Part shown: piece after piece, positions 28,531 through 37,698 of the stretch | Position numbering within the stretch: position 1 is the first letter of the stretch | How the letters are laid out: every line of letters begins with the position of its first letter | Origin: Bradyrhizobium algeriense | GTDB taxonomy: Bacteria; Pseudomonadota; Alphaproteobacteria; Rhizobiales; Xanthobacteraceae | DNA: 64,000 nt | Assembly (NCBI RefSeq): GCF_036924595.1 | Contig: NZ_JAZHRV010000001.1 | Location: 7,343,501-7,407,500, forward strand | Direction of reading: 5' to 3' | The notes under the pieces: model-generated | What the model saw: only the letters and a program-made list of their open reading frames with translations | What the model was told of the DNA's origin: nothing | Database searches by the model: none | Program-made: the position numbers and the translations under genes

Positions 28531-29085
28531 ATGACGAAAGAGCCGGCTCCCTATCGCCACAATCCGCAGCTCAAGCGCGCCGAGCGCGGCTTCGAGAGCC
28601 TGCTCTTCAACAGCCGCTGGTTGATGGCGCCGTTCTATTTCGGCCTCGTCGTCAGCCTTGCGGTGCTGTTGTTCAAATTCTGCGCGGTGCTGTGGGAGTT
28701 CATCGTCCACGCGCCGGGCTCCAAGGAATCCGATATCATCCTCGGCGCGCTGGCGCTGATCGATCTCTCGCTAACGGGCAATCTGATCCTGATCGTGGTG
28801 TTCTCGGGCTACGAGAATTTCGTCTCCAAGATCGATCCGGGCAGCCATCCGGACTGGCCGGAATGGATGACCAAGGTCAGTTTCGGCGGGCTCAAGCAAA
28901 AGCTGATGGCCTCGATCGTCGCGATCTCGGCGATCCAGGTGCTGAAGGCCTTCATGAACATCGACGCCGCCTTCGATCCGACAAAGCTCGCCTGGCTGGT
29001 CGGCGTCCATCTGGCGTTCGTGGTTTCGGCCTTCATGCTGGCGATATCCGACCGATGGGGCGGCGGCGACCACGGCGGAGAGTAG
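28531..29085 (+). CDS. UPF0114/YqhA-family membrane protein
   Basis: This 184-aa protein has four hydrophobic helices and the UPF0114 signatures FESLLFNSRWLMAPFYFGL and DLSLTGNLILIVVFSGYENFVSKID. The molecular function of the family is not established. It follows asd by 29 bp and may be co-transcribed. It converges on the carbonic anhydrase gene across a hairpin. Confidence 0.9.
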   Translation: MTKEPAPYRHNPQLKRAERGFESLLFNSRWLMAPFYFGLVVSLAVLLFKFCAVLWEFIVHAPGSKESDIILGALALIDLSLTGNLILIVVFSGYENFVSKIDPGSHPDWPEWMTKVSFGGLKQKLMASIVAISAIQVLKAFMNIDAAFDPTKLAWLVGVHLAFVVSAFMLAISDRWGGGDHGGE

Positions 29086-29090
29086 GATTG

Positions 29091-29148
29091 GCGAATGGTG
29101 AGTAGCGAATGTCGAATTGGATTGTTCCATTCGCTACTCGCCATTCGC
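29091..29148. repeat. Hairpin between convergent genes
   Basis: The arms GCGAATGGTGAGTAGCGAAT(G) at 29091-29111 and CATTCGCTACTCGCCATTCG(C) at 29128-29148 pair with a single mismatch over 21 bp. It sits between the convergent YqhA and carbonic anhydrase genes and touches the latter's stop codon, so it may serve both as a transcription stop. Confidence 0.8.
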
Positions 29149-29798
29149 TATTCGCGCACAAGCTCCGTCACGCTGCGGAATTCCTTCGCTTCCGGGTCGA
29201 GCACGAACAGCGAGCCTTCGGCGACGCCGAAATAGGCGCCGTGCAATTCCATCTCGCCGCGCTCGACGCGGCTGCGCACGAACGGAAACGTCATCAGGTT
29301 TTCGAGTGAGCGGAACACCGCGGCCTTCTCGATCCGCGTGGTGAAATCCTGCCTTGTCTCGTGCTCGCGCTGGCCGACCTTTTCGCCCGGCTTGATGAAC
29401 ATCGCCATCCAGCGGCCGATGAAATCGCCCGGCGACAGCGGGTCGATATCGTCGATGAAGGCGCGGATGCCGCCGCACTGCGCATGGCCGAGCACCACGA
29501 TGTGCTTGATGTGCAGCACCTGTACCGCGTATTCCAGCGCCGCCGACACGCCGTGGGCGCCGCCGTCCGGCTGGAAGACCGGTACCAGATTGGCGACGTT
29601 GCGTACCACGAAGAGTTCACCGGGGCCGGCGTCGAAAATCACTTCCGGCGAGACGCGCGAATCGCAGCAGCCGATCACCATCACGGCGGGCGACTGGCCG
29701 CGCTCGGAAAGTTCCCGGTAGCGCGTCTGTTCGGTCGGCAGCCGCTGCGAGGTAAAGGCCCGGTAGCCGTCGAGCAGGTGTTGCGGGAATGGAGCCAT
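29148..29798 (-). CDS. Beta-class carbonic anhydrase
   Basis: The 216-aa enzyme interconverts CO2 and bicarbonate. Zinc ligands are visible as VIGCCDSRVSPE (Cys plus the Asp-Arg dyad) and VVLGHAQCGGIRAF (His, Cys). EYAVQVLHIKHIVV is the usual helix-strand. The start could be eight codons upstream at 29822, but ATG 29798 has AGGACACC and begins at the conserved region. It is single; no cyanate lyase or bicarbonate transporter is adjacent. Confidence 0.93.
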   Translation of the reverse strand: MAPFPQHLLDGYRAFTSQRLPTEQTRYRELSERGQSPAVMVIGCCDSRVSPEVIFDAGPGELFVVRNVANLVPVFQPDGGAHGVSAALEYAVQVLHIKHIVVLGHAQCGGIRAFIDDIDPLSPGDFIGRWMAMFIKPGEKVGQREHETRQDFTTRIEKAAVFRSLENLMTFPFVRSRVERGEMELHGAYFGVAEGSLFVLDPEAKEFRSVTELVRE

Positions 29799-29915
29799 GG
29801 TGTCCTGTCTGTACCCGCGCATGGCTAACCATAAGCCGATGACGGGAACAAGGCTTTCGGACCCCGGTTTGAAATGTTAGGGCGTGGGGCTCGAAGCCTC
29901 CAGAGGAACCAGCCC

Positions 29916-30794
29916 ATGATCCGTCCGCGCCGCAGCCTGCTGTTCATGCCGGGGTCGAACGCGCGGGCGCTGGAAAAGGCGCGCAGCCTGCTGGCCGACG
30001 GCATCATTCTCGACCTCGAGGATTCGGTGGCGCCGGACGCCAAGGCGATGGCCCGCGACCAGATCGCAAAAGCCATTGCGGCCGGCGGGTTCGGCAAGCG
30101 CGAGGTGCTGATCCGCGTCAACAGCCTCGATACGTCGTGGTGGGTCGACGACGTCACCATGGCCGGCAAGGCCCGGCCCGACGGTATCCTGGTTCCCAAG
30201 GTTTCCACCGTGGCCGATCTCAACGCCATCGCCAACCGCCTGAGCGACATCAATGCCGATATGTCCATTCGGGTCTGGGCCATGCTCGAAACCGCGCGCG
30301 GGGTGCTGGACGCCGACAAGCTCGCGGCGGCATCGAAGGATTCCGAGACCCGGCTTGCGGGCTTCGTGTTCGGGCCCAATGATATCTCGCGGGAGACGCG
30401 GATCCGCATGCAGCCCGGCCGCGCGGCGATGATCCCGATGATTACGCACTGCATCCTGGCGACGCGCGCGCACGGGCTCGAAATTCTCGACGGGCCCTAC
30501 AGCGACATCAGCAATATTGATGGCTTTGCGACCGAATGCGCGCAGGGCCGCGATCTCGGCTTCGACGGCAAGACGCTGATCCATCCGAGCCATATCGAGG
30601 CGTGCAACGCCATTTTCACGCCGCCGGCCGAGGAGGTCGAGCAGGCGCGCAAGATCATCGCGGCATTCGAGAAGCCGGAAAACGCCTCACGGGGCGCCAT
30701 CCAACTCGACGGGCGGATGGTGGAGCGGCTGCATGCCGACATGGCGAAGCGGACGATCGCGATTGCGGACGCCATCGCGGCGATGGGGCATTGA
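29916..30794 (+). CDS. CitE-like HpcH/HpaI-family lyase
   Basis: This 292-aa TIM-barrel protein has the CitE pattern: RPRRSLLFMPGSNARALEKA, LDLEDSVAPDAKAMAR with the acidic metal ligands, VRVNSLDT-like RVNSLDTSWW, a MLETARGVL segment and the C-terminal GFDGKTLIHPSHIE. Homologues cleave citramalyl-CoA, malyl-CoA or related esters, or act as thioesterases; no citrate lyase alpha or gamma genes are present, so it is a stand-alone member. ATG at 29916 with AGAGGAA; an upstream start at 29874 is less likely. Confidence 0.87.
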   Translation: MIRPRRSLLFMPGSNARALEKARSLLADGIILDLEDSVAPDAKAMARDQIAKAIAAGGFGKREVLIRVNSLDTSWWVDDVTMAGKARPDGILVPKVSTVADLNAIANRLSDINADMSIRVWAMLETARGVLDADKLAAASKDSETRLAGFVFGPNDISRETRIRMQPGRAAMIPMITHCILATRAHGLEILDGPYSDISNIDGFATECAQGRDLGFDGKTLIHPSHIEACNAIFTPPAEEVEQARKIIAAFEKPENASRGAIQLDGRMVERLHADMAKRTIAIADAIAAMGH

Positions 30795-30816
30795 AATCTT
30801 TGCTCGACGGCGTTTC

Positions 30817-30845
30817 TTCCTTCTCCCCTTGTGGGAGAAGGGAAG
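30817..30845. repeat. Hairpin repeat (CTTCTCCCCTTGTGGGAGAAG)
   Basis: TTCTCCC...GGGAGAA around CTTGT forms a short hairpin, a single arm of the larger element at 56337-56465. It lies between the convergent CitE-like and glycosyltransferase genes. Confidence 0.7.
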
Positions 30846-30859
30846 ACAGCACGCTGCGG

Positions 30860-31648
30860 CTACGAGCCGAATCTCTCTGCCGCCCAGGCATAAAGGCTGC
30901 CGGGCATCGGCTTTTCGCCGCCGCGGCCTTTCGGCGAGATGTGCAGGCCGACGATCTCGGGATCGGCGAGCAGGCCTGAAAAATCCGCCGGCTCGAAGAA
31001 CAGTTTCGGCTCGGCATGCACAGCGTAGAAGGATTGCTTCGGCAGCGCGTGCTGCAATTCACCCGAGCGGCGCGCGAGCGCAGTCAGCGCCGCCGGGCCG
31101 TAGATCGCGACGCGGATGTCGGAGAGGCGGCTCGACCGGTGTCGCAACTGGCGCAGCATGAAGGTGAGGCGATGACGCAGCGCCAGCCAGTCCGGCGTCA
31201 GATCCTCCTGCTCCATCAGCTCCTCAAACGCCAGCACGATTGGATCATTCGCAGGCAGGTACAAAACCGAGTTGCCGAGCTGGCGCCGGCGCTCCCACGC
31301 GAAGTAAGGCTTCGCCGGATCGATCTCGACCGGCTTCAGCAACAGCACATCGGCGTCGAGCCAGAGGCCGGCCTTTTCGGCCATCAGCCGCATCCGGAAA
31401 AAGTCGCTGAACTGCAAAATGGTCCAGTCGCGCCAGCTTCCGTCCGGCTCGGGCGGGCGCAGCCGTTCGGAAAACGAATGCGGCAGGATCGCGTCCGCCT
31501 CGGCATTGCCGACGCCGTCGGGCAGGCCCGGCAATGGATCGAAACTGTAGACGGTGACCTTGTGGCCGGCGGCAACCTGCGACCGCAGGCAGGTCAGCCG
31601 CAGCCCGTCGAGCGGGCCATGCCAGAAAGTGACGACGTCAGGCCGCAT
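30860..31648 (-). CDS. DXD-motif glycosyltransferase (GT32-like)
   Basis: The 262-aa protein has the sugar-nucleotide DXD motif in FFRMRLMAEKAGLWLDADVLLLKPV, preceded by FWHGPLDGLRLTCLRSQVAAGHKVTVYSF. This is the layout of small GT32/Gly_transf_sug (capsular-polysaccharide-type) transferases. There is no signal peptide or membrane segment, so it is probably cytoplasmic, modifying a surface glycan precursor. No other glycan genes adjoin it. The ATG has GGAG 9 nt upstream. Confidence 0.82.
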   Translation of the reverse strand: MRPDVVTFWHGPLDGLRLTCLRSQVAAGHKVTVYSFDPLPGLPDGVGNAEADAILPHSFSERLRPPEPDGSWRDWTILQFSDFFRMRLMAEKAGLWLDADVLLLKPVEIDPAKPYFAWERRRQLGNSVLYLPANDPIVLAFEELMEQEDLTPDWLALRHRLTFMLRQLRHRSSRLSDIRVAIYGPAALTALARRSGELQHALPKQSFYAVHAEPKLFFEPADFSGLLADPEIVGLHISPKGRGGEKPMPGSLYAWAAERFGS

Positions 31649-31670
31649 CCGCGTCGCCTCCGCTTAAACG

Positions 31671-31696
31671 AAAGAGCCCCGATGTGATCGGGGCTC
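31671..31696 (-). terminator. Terminator of leuD
   Basis: A perfect 10-bp stem GAGCCCCGAT / ATCGGGGCTC with 3-nt loop, followed on the minus strand by TTT, 25 bp after the leuD stop codon and before the next minus-strand gene. Confidence 0.8.
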
Positions 31697-31720
31697 TCGT
31701 AACACGATCAGCTAACAAGA

Positions 31721-32326
31721 TCAGGCCCAGGCGCGCTCTTTCTTCAGCTTCGCCTCGTAATCGTCGATCGACGACTTCTTTTCCATGGTCAGGCCGATGT
31801 CATCGAGGCCGTTCATCAGGCAGTGCTTGCGGAACGGATCGATCTCGAACTTCACCTTGCCGCCGTCGGGGCCGCGGATTTCCTGGTTGGCGAGGTCGAT
31901 GGTCAGCGTCGCGTTGGCGCCGCGCTCGGCGTCGTCGAACAGCTTGTCGAGGTTTTCCTGGGTGACGCGGATCGGCAGAATGCCGTTCTTGAAGCAGTTG
32001 TTGTAGAAGATGTCGCCGAACGAGGTCGAGATCACGCAACGGATGCCGAAATCGAGCAGCGCCCACGGCGCGTGCTCGCGGCTGGAACCGCAGCCGAAAT
32101 TGTCGCCGGCGACCAGCACCTTGGCGTTGCGATAGGCCGGCTGGTTGAGCACGAAGTCCGGGTTCTCGCTGCCGTCATCCTTGTAGCGCTGTTCGGAGAA
32201 GAGACCCTTGCCGAGGCCGGTGCGCTTGATGGTCTTCAAATACTGCTTCGGGATGATCATGTCGGTGTCGACATTGATGATCTTCAGCGGCGCTGCGACG
32301 CCTTCCAGTGTGGTGAACTTTTCCAT
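31721..32326 (-). CDS. leuD: 3-isopropylmalate dehydratase small subunit
   Basis: This 201-aa subunit pairs with LeuC to isomerise 2- to 3-isopropylmalate. The swivelling-domain motif [22 protein letters not shown] and [16 protein letters not shown] are diagnostic. A GTG three codons upstream (32335) overlaps the ribosome binding site, so ATG 32326 is the start. It is transcribed alone, 3.1 kb from leuC on the same strand. Confidence 0.97.
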   Translation of the reverse strand: MEKFTTLEGVAAPLKIINVDTDMIIPKQYLKTIKRTGLGKGLFSEQRYKDDGSENPDFVLNQPAYRNAKVLVAGDNFGCGSSREHAPWALLDFGIRCVISTSFGDIFYNNCFKNGILPIRVTQENLDKLFDDAERGANATLTIDLANQEIRGPDGGKVKFEIDPFRKHCLMNGLDDIGLTMEKKSSIDDYEAKLKKERAWA

Positions 32327-32463
32327 CGATCGCACTTCCCGGTTGAAATGGGGGCAAGGCCGATAATTTATCGCGAATATGGCCCCTGCAAAAGGCCGAT
32401 TTGCGCATAGGCCGCCTGTTCTGGCGCGATTGGGCGAACGGCCCCTGGTCGCCCGAAAACGCC

Positions 32464-32862
32464 TTAGCCCGCGGAGGCCTCGATCGCCTCCATATCGGCG
32501 TCCGACAGGCCGAAATGGTGCCCGATTTCGTGGATCAGGACGTGGCGGACGATATGGCCCAGCGTTTCCTCATGTTCGGCCCAGTAGTCGAGGATCGGCC
32601 GCCGGTAGAGCCAGACCATGTTGGGCAGGCGGGCGACGTCGTCGTTGCTCTGCTGCGGCAGGCCGATGCCCTGGAATAAGCCGAGCAGGTCGAATTCGCT
32701 CTGCGCCTGCATCTCGTCCAGGACCTCGTCGGTCGGAAAATCGTCGACGCGGATGATCACGCCCTGGCACAGGGTTCGAAACGTCTTTGGCAGGCGCTCG
32801 AACACCTCATGCGCCATGGCTTCCATCTCGGCGAGCGAGGGGGCTTTTGCTTCGGTCCACAT
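32464..32862 (-). CDS. Zincin-like metallopeptidase-family protein
   Basis: The 132-aa protein has [11 protein letters not shown], an HExxH zinc motif with a downstream acidic residue, and [18 protein letters not shown], fitting the small Zincin_1 (PF06262-type) family. Substrates are unknown, and peptidase activity has not generally been shown. The open frame continues 23 codons upstream to 32931, but family length supports ATG 32862. The gap to leuD (137 bp) shows no gene. Confidence 0.9.
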   Translation of the reverse strand: MWTEAKAPSLAEMEAMAHEVFERLPKTFRTLCQGVIIRVDDFPTDEVLDEMQAQSEFDLLGLFQGIGLPQQSNDDVARLPNMVWLYRRPILDYWAEHEETLGHIVRHVLIHEIGHHFGLSDADMEAIEASAG

Positions 32863-32973
32863 CAGGACGTATTTAGCGTGTGTTATGCCCGTGCGCATCC
32901 TGGTTTTGCGGAGTTGACCTCGGCGCGCCAATCGGGGACCGTACGGGGGATATCAGGCGTGGGTGGACTGTAG

Positions 32974-33300
32974 ATGAAGCGGATTGTGACGGTCGCAGCA
33001 TGGGCTGCTTTTGCCGGGCTCCTGCTCCCCGGTACGATGGCGCAGGCGCAGACGGCATTGCCGGAGCTGCGGGTCGGGGTGGCGCTGAAGCCGGTCGTCA
33101 CGGATGTGTCCGCGCAGCGCCGGCGGCCGCTGCGGCGGGTGCCGATCTATCGGCAGGAGGAATGGGCGCCCGACGTCTACCCGCGCTACAACCCCGGCCC
33201 CAACGCCGTGCGCTCTTGCACCGCGCATTACGTGCAGGAGTACCGGCCGAGCGGCACGGTGATCACCCCGCGCATGAACTGCTACTGGCGGCCGGGCTAG
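32974..33300 (+). CDS. Small secreted hypothetical protein
   Basis: 108 aa with a signal peptide (AQA-QT, residue 26). The mature part has PIYRQEEWAPDVYPRYNPGPNAVRSCTAHYVQEYRPSGTV, including two cysteines that could form a disulfide. No family is recognised, though proteins with RSC.AHYVQE(Y/H)RPSGTVI-type ends are frequent in Bradyrhizobium. First of a run of small exported proteins. Confidence 0.8.
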   Translation: MKRIVTVAAWAAFAGLLLPGTMAQAQTALPELRVGVALKPVVTDVSAQRRRPLRRVPIYRQEEWAPDVYPRYNPGPNAVRSCTAHYVQEYRPSGTVITPRMNCYWRPG

Positions 33301-33543
33301 ATTTTTTCTTCCATTTTTTTGACGCGCCCTGACGCGACGGGGGTTCGGCTTTTGCGCTGAAGTCGCGACGGCGTCCTGCGCCGGTTGGCGTGCGCAAGGG
33401 ATTGCGGCGAGCCGCAGCCGTCATCCGTTCATCTTCGTGACGCATTCATTCAGAGCCCATTCAAGTCGCTCGCGTCAGATTGCGTACAGCGTTGCGGCGA
33501 GCGATTCGGCGCAGACGTGGACACCGACCCAAGGAGAGCATTC

Positions 33544-33783
33544 ATGCAGTTCACGAAAGTTTTGGGGCTCGCCGCCGTTGGCGCGTTGCTCGCGCTCGCA
33601 GCTCCAGCCGAGCGCGCCAATGCGCTGTCGCTCAGCAATCCCGGCGCCGCCGCAGCGGTTCAGGAAGACGCCAGGCTGGCGACCACGGAAGTGCATTGGC
33701 GGCATCGTCACCATCATCGGTGGCACCGCTGGCACCATCACCACGGCCATCACCACCATCACCGCCACTGGCACCGCTGGTAA
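33544..33783 (+). CDS. Secreted His/Trp-rich mini-protein
   Basis: 79 aa: signal peptide (cleavage near ANA, residue 27), then the motif LSLSNPGAAAAVQ, then a C-terminal third made almost only of His, Arg and Trp (HHRWHRWHHHHGHHHHH). The ATG has AAGGAGA upstream and a strong terminator follows. The His-rich tail would bind metals such as Ni, Cu or Zn; that is an inference. It shares the ALSL..PGAA motif with the protein at 34382. Confidence 0.8.
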   Translation: MQFTKVLGLAAVGALLALAAPAERANALSLSNPGAAAAVQEDARLATTEVHWRHRHHHRWHRWHHHHGHHHHHRHWHRW

Positions 33784-33810
33784 GTGCGACAGCTTGGCGC
33801 AGATATCGCA

Positions 33811-33844
33811 CAGGCCCGCTTCATTGCGGGCCTGTTTTCGTTTT
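33811..33844 (+). terminator. Terminator of the His-rich protein gene
   Basis: A 9-bp stem CAGGCCCGC / GCGGGCCTG with 6-nt loop, followed by TTTTCGTTTT, 27 bp after the stop. Confidence 0.88.
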
Positions 33845-33913
33845 GGCTGGGCCTTGAAACTGGCGGGATTGCTGCGCGTATTTGATGGTCGTGATCAACG
33901 AGAGGAGTCCGTC

Positions 33914-34207
33914 ATGAAGAGCTTGATCGGGGCAGCCTTTGTCGCAAGCGCGCTCGTGGTTGCCGGATCGGCCGCGATCGGTCCGGTCGTCGCGGCGCCG
34001 CAGACGAAGGCGCAGAGCGCCGGCACATCCGACGTCACTGATTTCAGCGCGCACCGCTATAACAGGCGCTACTATCGTCATTACGGCTACTATCGTCCGT
34101 ACGACCGTCCCTATTACTACAATCGGCCGGTCTACTATCGGCCGTATCCCTATGACTCGCCGGCGCCGTTCACCTTCGGCATCGGGTTCGGGCCGTTCTG
34201 GTGGTGA
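33914..34207 (+). CDS. Secreted Tyr/Arg/Pro-rich mini-protein
   Basis: 97 aa with signal peptide (cleavage near VAA-PQ, residue 28). The mature part is dominated by Tyr with Arg and Pro (YNRRYYRHYGYYRPYDRP) and ends FTFGIGFGPFWW. GAGGAG lies 8 nt before the ATG. No known domain; composition suggests a disordered or cell-envelope-associated protein. Confidence 0.75.
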   Translation: MKSLIGAAFVASALVVAGSAAIGPVVAAPQTKAQSAGTSDVTDFSAHRYNRRYYRHYGYYRPYDRPYYYNRPVYYRPYPYDSPAPFTFGIGFGPFWW

Positions 34208-34381
34208 GCGTGCACAACTTCGGTCAGCCGCAAAAAATCTCTTCAGCGCTCCTTCCTGCGCATTCATGGCGCGTTCACGTGCCTGTCTCTAATTTCACAT
34301 TGGGAGCGATCGCAAAGGGATGCGACGGGGCCAACCGCAGTGCGGCGCAAGGCACCGTTGCCGGTTAGGGAGGATTCATCC

Positions 34382-35014
34382 ATGTCGATATCGAATCCCG
34401 GACGCGGCCTGGTCCGCTGTCTGGGCGTTACTGCTGCGGCGGTATTCGCGCTCGCAGCGACATCACAACAGCGCGCCGAGGCGCTCTCGCTTGCAAGTCC
34501 CGGCGCGGCGCCTTCAGTAAAATACGCAACCGACGGACTGACGACCCAGGTTCAACACCGCGGTGGGATGGGCGGCGGCGGCTTTCGCGGCGGTGGCGGC
34601 GGCGGCTTCCGTGGCGGCGGTGGCGGCGGCTTTCATGGCGGTGGCTTCCGCGGCGGCGGAGCGGCATTTCATGGCGGCGGTTTCCGCGGTGGCGGCGCGG
34701 CCATTCACGGCGACGGATTCAGAGGTGGTGGGATGGCGATCCACCGTGGCGGTTTTCGTGCGGCGCCGGTCTTCCATGGCGGCGGCCACCGCTTCGCACA
34801 TCGTCACGCGTTCCTCCGGCCTCACGTCTTCCATCGGCCGCACTTCCACCACCGGCGCCACTTCCACAGCCGCTTCTACTTCGCGCCGGCCTACTACACG
34901 TACCCGGCTTACTATTATCCGCGCCGCTGCCGCGTGATCTTGACCTATTATGGGCCGCGCAAGATCTGCCGTCCGTGGTGGCGCCACCGCTATTACGCAT
35001 ACCGGTATTGGTAA
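34382..35014 (+). CDS. Secreted Gly/His-rich protein with ALSL..PGAA motif
   Basis: 210 aa: signal peptide (AEA, residue 34), then LSLASPGAAPSVK, a Gly-rich array with repeated GGGFRGGG and FHGGGFRGGGAA units (about 60-125), a His/Arg/Phe-rich stretch (FHRPHFHHRRHFHSRFYF), and a Tyr-rich tail with a Cys pair (RRCRVILTYYGPRKICRPWW). AGGGAGG lies upstream of the ATG, and a strong terminator follows. It shares the post-signal motif with the 33544 protein and resembles GH-rich proteins widespread in rhizobia, function unknown. Confidence 0.8.
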   Translation: MSISNPGRGLVRCLGVTAAAVFALAATSQQRAEALSLASPGAAPSVKYATDGLTTQVQHRGGMGGGGFRGGGGGGFRGGGGGGFHGGGFRGGGAAFHGGGFRGGGAAIHGDGFRGGGMAIHRGGFRAAPVFHGGGHRFAHRHAFLRPHVFHRPHFHHRRHFHSRFYFAPAYYTYPAYYYPRRCRVILTYYGPRKICRPWWRHRYYAYRYW

Positions 35015-35032
35015 GATCAGGCTGAAACGAAA

Positions 35033-35061
35033 CAGGCGCCCCGTTCGGCGCCTGTTTTTTT
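35033..35061 (+). terminator. Terminator of the Gly/His-rich protein gene
   Basis: An 8-bp stem CAGGCGCC / GGCGCCTG with a 6-nt loop and seven T. Confidence 0.92.
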
Positions 35062-35079
35062 GAGCTGCAAACGCTCAGT

Positions 35080-35289
35080 TCAATCCCAATCCTTGCCTTC
35101 CCAAGGCTTGATCTTCCAAGGGGTCAGCTTCGCCAGCCGCCACTGTGCCCAATGTTCCGGCGGCCAGTGACTGAGGCGCGAGGTTTCCTTGGCGACGGGC
35201 TGCAGGTCGACGATGCGCGGCGCCATGCGCCGCCGCACCTGCCGCGTCGCCTCGCTGATCATATCGACAAATTCAGGCTTGTCCGTCAC
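35080..35289 (-). CDS. Small hypothetical protein rich in Trp and Pro
   Basis: Starting from a GTG at 35289 with GAGGGA upstream gives 69 aa: MTDKPEFVDMISEATRQVRR at the start, and Trp-rich HWPPEHWAQWRLAKLTPWKIKPWEGKDWD at the end. A TTG ten codons upstream also opens the frame. No motif is recognised, but the biased yet non-repetitive sequence and the position just after the terminator make it a plausible gene. Confidence 0.6.
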   Translation of the reverse strand: MTDKPEFVDMISEATRQVRRRMAPRIVDLQPVAKETSRLSHWPPEHWAQWRLAKLTPWKIKPWEGKDWD

Positions 35290-35389
35290 GGCCAGGTCCC
35301 TCGCGAACGCGCTTCGCAAGGGACCACTCTGCGCTCTGCCTGTTAACGTGGCGTTGCCAGAACGTCTCGCTATCTAGGCAAAGGGAGGA

Positions 35390-36796
35390 TTAACGCCACT
35401 CCCTGATGTCGACGAAGTGCCCGGCGATCGCCGCCGCTGCTGCCATGGCCGGCGACACCAGATGGGTGCGGCCCTTAAAGCCCTGACGGCCCTCGAAATT
35501 GCGGTTCGAGGTCGAGGCGCAGCGCTCTTCCGGGGACAGCTTGTCGGGGTTCATCGCCAGACACATCGAGCAACCCGGCTCGCGCCATTCGAAGCCGGCC
35601 TTGATGAAGATCTTGTCGAGGCCCTCGGCTTCGGCCTGTTCCTTCACGATGCCCGAGCCCGGCACGATCATCGCGTTGACGTGGGCGTTGACCGTCTTGC
35701 CCTCGGCGACCTTTGCGGCGGCGCGCAGATCCTCGATGCGGCCGTTGGTGCAGGAGCCGATGAAGACGCGGTCGAGCTTGATGTCGGTGATCTTCGTCCC
35801 CGCCGCCAGGCCCATATATTTCAGGGCGCGGTGCTTCGACAGCCGCTTGGCCTCGTCCGCGATCTTGTCGGGATCCGGCACGAAGCCTGTGATCGACACC
35901 ACGTCCTCGGGCGAGGTGCCCCAGGTCACGATCGGCGGCAGCTTTGCCGCGTCCAGCCGGATCTCGTGGTCGAAATGCGCGCCGTCGTCGGAGCGCAGCT
36001 TTTCCCAATAGCGCATCGCGGCGTCCCAGTCGGCGCCCTTCGGCGACTTCGGGCGGCCTTTCAGGAACTCGAACGCCTTTTCGTCCGGCGCGATCAGGCC
36101 GGCGCGGGCGCCGCCCTCGATCGACATGTTGCAGACCGTCATGCGGCCTTCCATCGAGAGCGCACGGATGGCGTCGCCGGCATATTCCAGCACATAGCCG
36201 GTGCCGCCGGCGGTGCCGATCTCGCCGATGATCGCCAGGATGATGTCCTTGCCGGTGACGCCGTCGGGCAATTTGCCGTCGACCACCGCGCGCATGTTTT
36301 TTGCTTTTTTCTGGATCAGCGTTTGCGTCGCCAGCACGTGTTCGACTTCCGACGTGCCGATGCCGTGCGCCAGCGCGCCGAACGCGCCATGGGTTGAGGT
36401 GTGGCTGTCACCGCAGACGATGGTGGTGCCGGGCAGCGTGAAGCCCTGCTCGGGGCCGATCACGTGGACGATGCCCTGGCGCTTGTCGAATTCGTTGAAA
36501 TATTCGACGCCGAACTCCTTGGCGTTGTCCGCCAGCGCCCGGATCTGCTCGATGCTTTCAGGGTCGGGATTGGGTTTGCTGCGGTCGGTGGTCGGGACGT
36601 TGTGATCCACGACGGCCAGCGTCTTTTCCGGCGCGCGAACCTTGCGCCCCGTCGCGCGCAGGCCTTCGAACGCCTGCGGCGAGGTCACTTCGTGCACCAG
36701 ATGGCGATCGATATAGAGCAGGCATGTGCCGTCATCGGCTTCGTGCACCAGATGGTCGTTCCAGATCTTGTCGTACAGTGTGGTCGGCTTGGACAT
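35390..36796 (-). CDS. leuC: 3-isopropylmalate dehydratase large subunit
   Basis: The 468-aa aconitase-family subunit carries the [4Fe-4S] ligands in FIGSCTNGR and [10 protein letters not shown], plus [21 protein letters not shown] and the end segment [13 protein letters not shown]. The ATG at 36796 has GGAGC upstream; the frame opens only five codons earlier. It works with LeuD (31.7 kb) and is not operonic with it. The 265 bp between leuC and the rplS terminator are mostly occupied by a dispersed repeat. Confidence 0.97.
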   Translation of the reverse strand: MSKPTTLYDKIWNDHLVHEADDGTCLLYIDRHLVHEVTSPQAFEGLRATGRKVRAPEKTLAVVDHNVPTTDRSKPNPDPESIEQIRALADNAKEFGVEYFNEFDKRQGIVHVIGPEQGFTLPGTTIVCGDSHTSTHGAFGALAHGIGTSEVEHVLATQTLIQKKAKNMRAVVDGKLPDGVTGKDIILAIIGEIGTAGGTGYVLEYAGDAIRALSMEGRMTVCNMSIEGGARAGLIAPDEKAFEFLKGRPKSPKGADWDAAMRYWEKLRSDDGAHFDHEIRLDAAKLPPIVTWGTSPEDVVSITGFVPDPDKIADEAKRLSKHRALKYMGLAAGTKITDIKLDRVFIGSCTNGRIEDLRAAAKVAEGKTVNAHVNAMIVPGSGIVKEQAEAEGLDKIFIKAGFEWREPGCSMCLAMNPDKLSPEERCASTSNRNFEGRQGFKGRTHLVSPAMAAAAAIAGHFVDIREWR

Positions 36797-37061
36797 GAGC
36801 GTAAGCTCCAAAATGAAATTCTGTGTGAGCGGTCAAGCGCGGATACGCGCAAGCAACGGACGTCGGCGCAGCATCAAGCTGCGCGCGTAAGCTCGGATGT
36901 CGCCGACGTCGCGAATCGTCCGAAGAACCGGCCGGGCAGCCGCGAGCGATCGTCGATGACGATGGGTGCGACGCGCGAGCCCGCAGAATTCGTCCGATCT
37001 AGAACCATTCCAGCCTCATAGCACATGAGGTATCTAAGGGCGATATGCGTTTGTGACCACC

Positions 37062-37140
37062 CGTCATTGCGAGCGCAGCCAAGCAATCCACCTTCCCGCC
37101 CGGGGATAGATGGATTGCTTCGCTGCGCTCGCAATGACGG
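37062..37140. repeat. Dispersed palindromic repeat (CGTCATTGCGAGCG family)
   Basis: CGTCATTGCGAGCGCAGCCA...AATCCA and TGGATTGCTTCGCTGCGCTC...AATGACG form an inverted pair. Same element as at 4067 and 40996. Confidence 0.85.
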
Positions 37141-37151
37141 GGAGGCGCAAC

Positions 37152-37180
37152 AAAAAAGCGCGGGGCAAAACCCCGCGCTT
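37152..37180 (-). terminator. Terminator of the rplS transcript
   Basis: On the minus strand AAGCGCGGGG / CCCCGCGCTT form a perfect 10-bp stem followed by TTTTTT, 25 bp after the rplS stop codon. This should end the trmD-rplS message. Confidence 0.92.
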
Positions 37181-37205
37181 TTCGTCACATCTCCTGGGAG
37201 ACGAA

Positions 37206-37586
37206 TTACTCGCCGACGGCGGTCGCGCGATCCTGCTTCTCGACGATGCGGGCCGACTTGCCGCGCAGTTGGCGCAGGTAATACAGCTTGGCGCGACGCA
37301 CCTTGCCGCGGCGCACCACCTTGATCGAGTCGATCATCGGCGACATCACCGGGAACACGCGCTCCACGCCTTCGCCGTAGGAAATCTTGCGGACGGTGAA
37401 GCTCTCGTTGAGCCCGCCGCCGGAACGGCCGATGCAGACGCCTTCATAGGCCTGCACGCGGGTGCGCTCGCCTTCGACCACCTTGACGTTGACGATCACG
37501 GTGTCGCCGGGGCCGAATTCCGGAATCGACTTGGTCGCCGACAGCTTTTCGAATTGCTCTTTTTCGAGCTGTTGAATGAGGTTCAT
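37206..37586 (-). CDS. rplS: 50S ribosomal protein L19
   Basis: The 126-aa ribosomal protein sits at the 30S-50S interface. Seen: [47 protein letters not shown] and [20 protein letters not shown], with a short basic C-terminal extension usual in this group. The long open frame upstream is ignored because ATG 37586 has GGAGA at the proper distance. It follows trmD by 112 bp on the same strand. Confidence 0.97.
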   Translation of the reverse strand: MNLIQQLEKEQFEKLSATKSIPEFGPGDTVIVNVKVVEGERTRVQAYEGVCIGRSGGGLNESFTVRKISYGEGVERVFPVMSPMIDSIKVVRRGKVRRAKLYYLRQLRGKSARIVEKQDRATAVGE

Positions 37587-37698
37587 TGAAATCTCCATCG
37601 GCGGCGCGCCCAGCCAGTCCAGCGCGGGCTGCGCGAACGTCCTAGTATCCTGCCATTGCGCGGATTTGGCGCCCGTATAAGGCATAGGCGGGCGCTTG

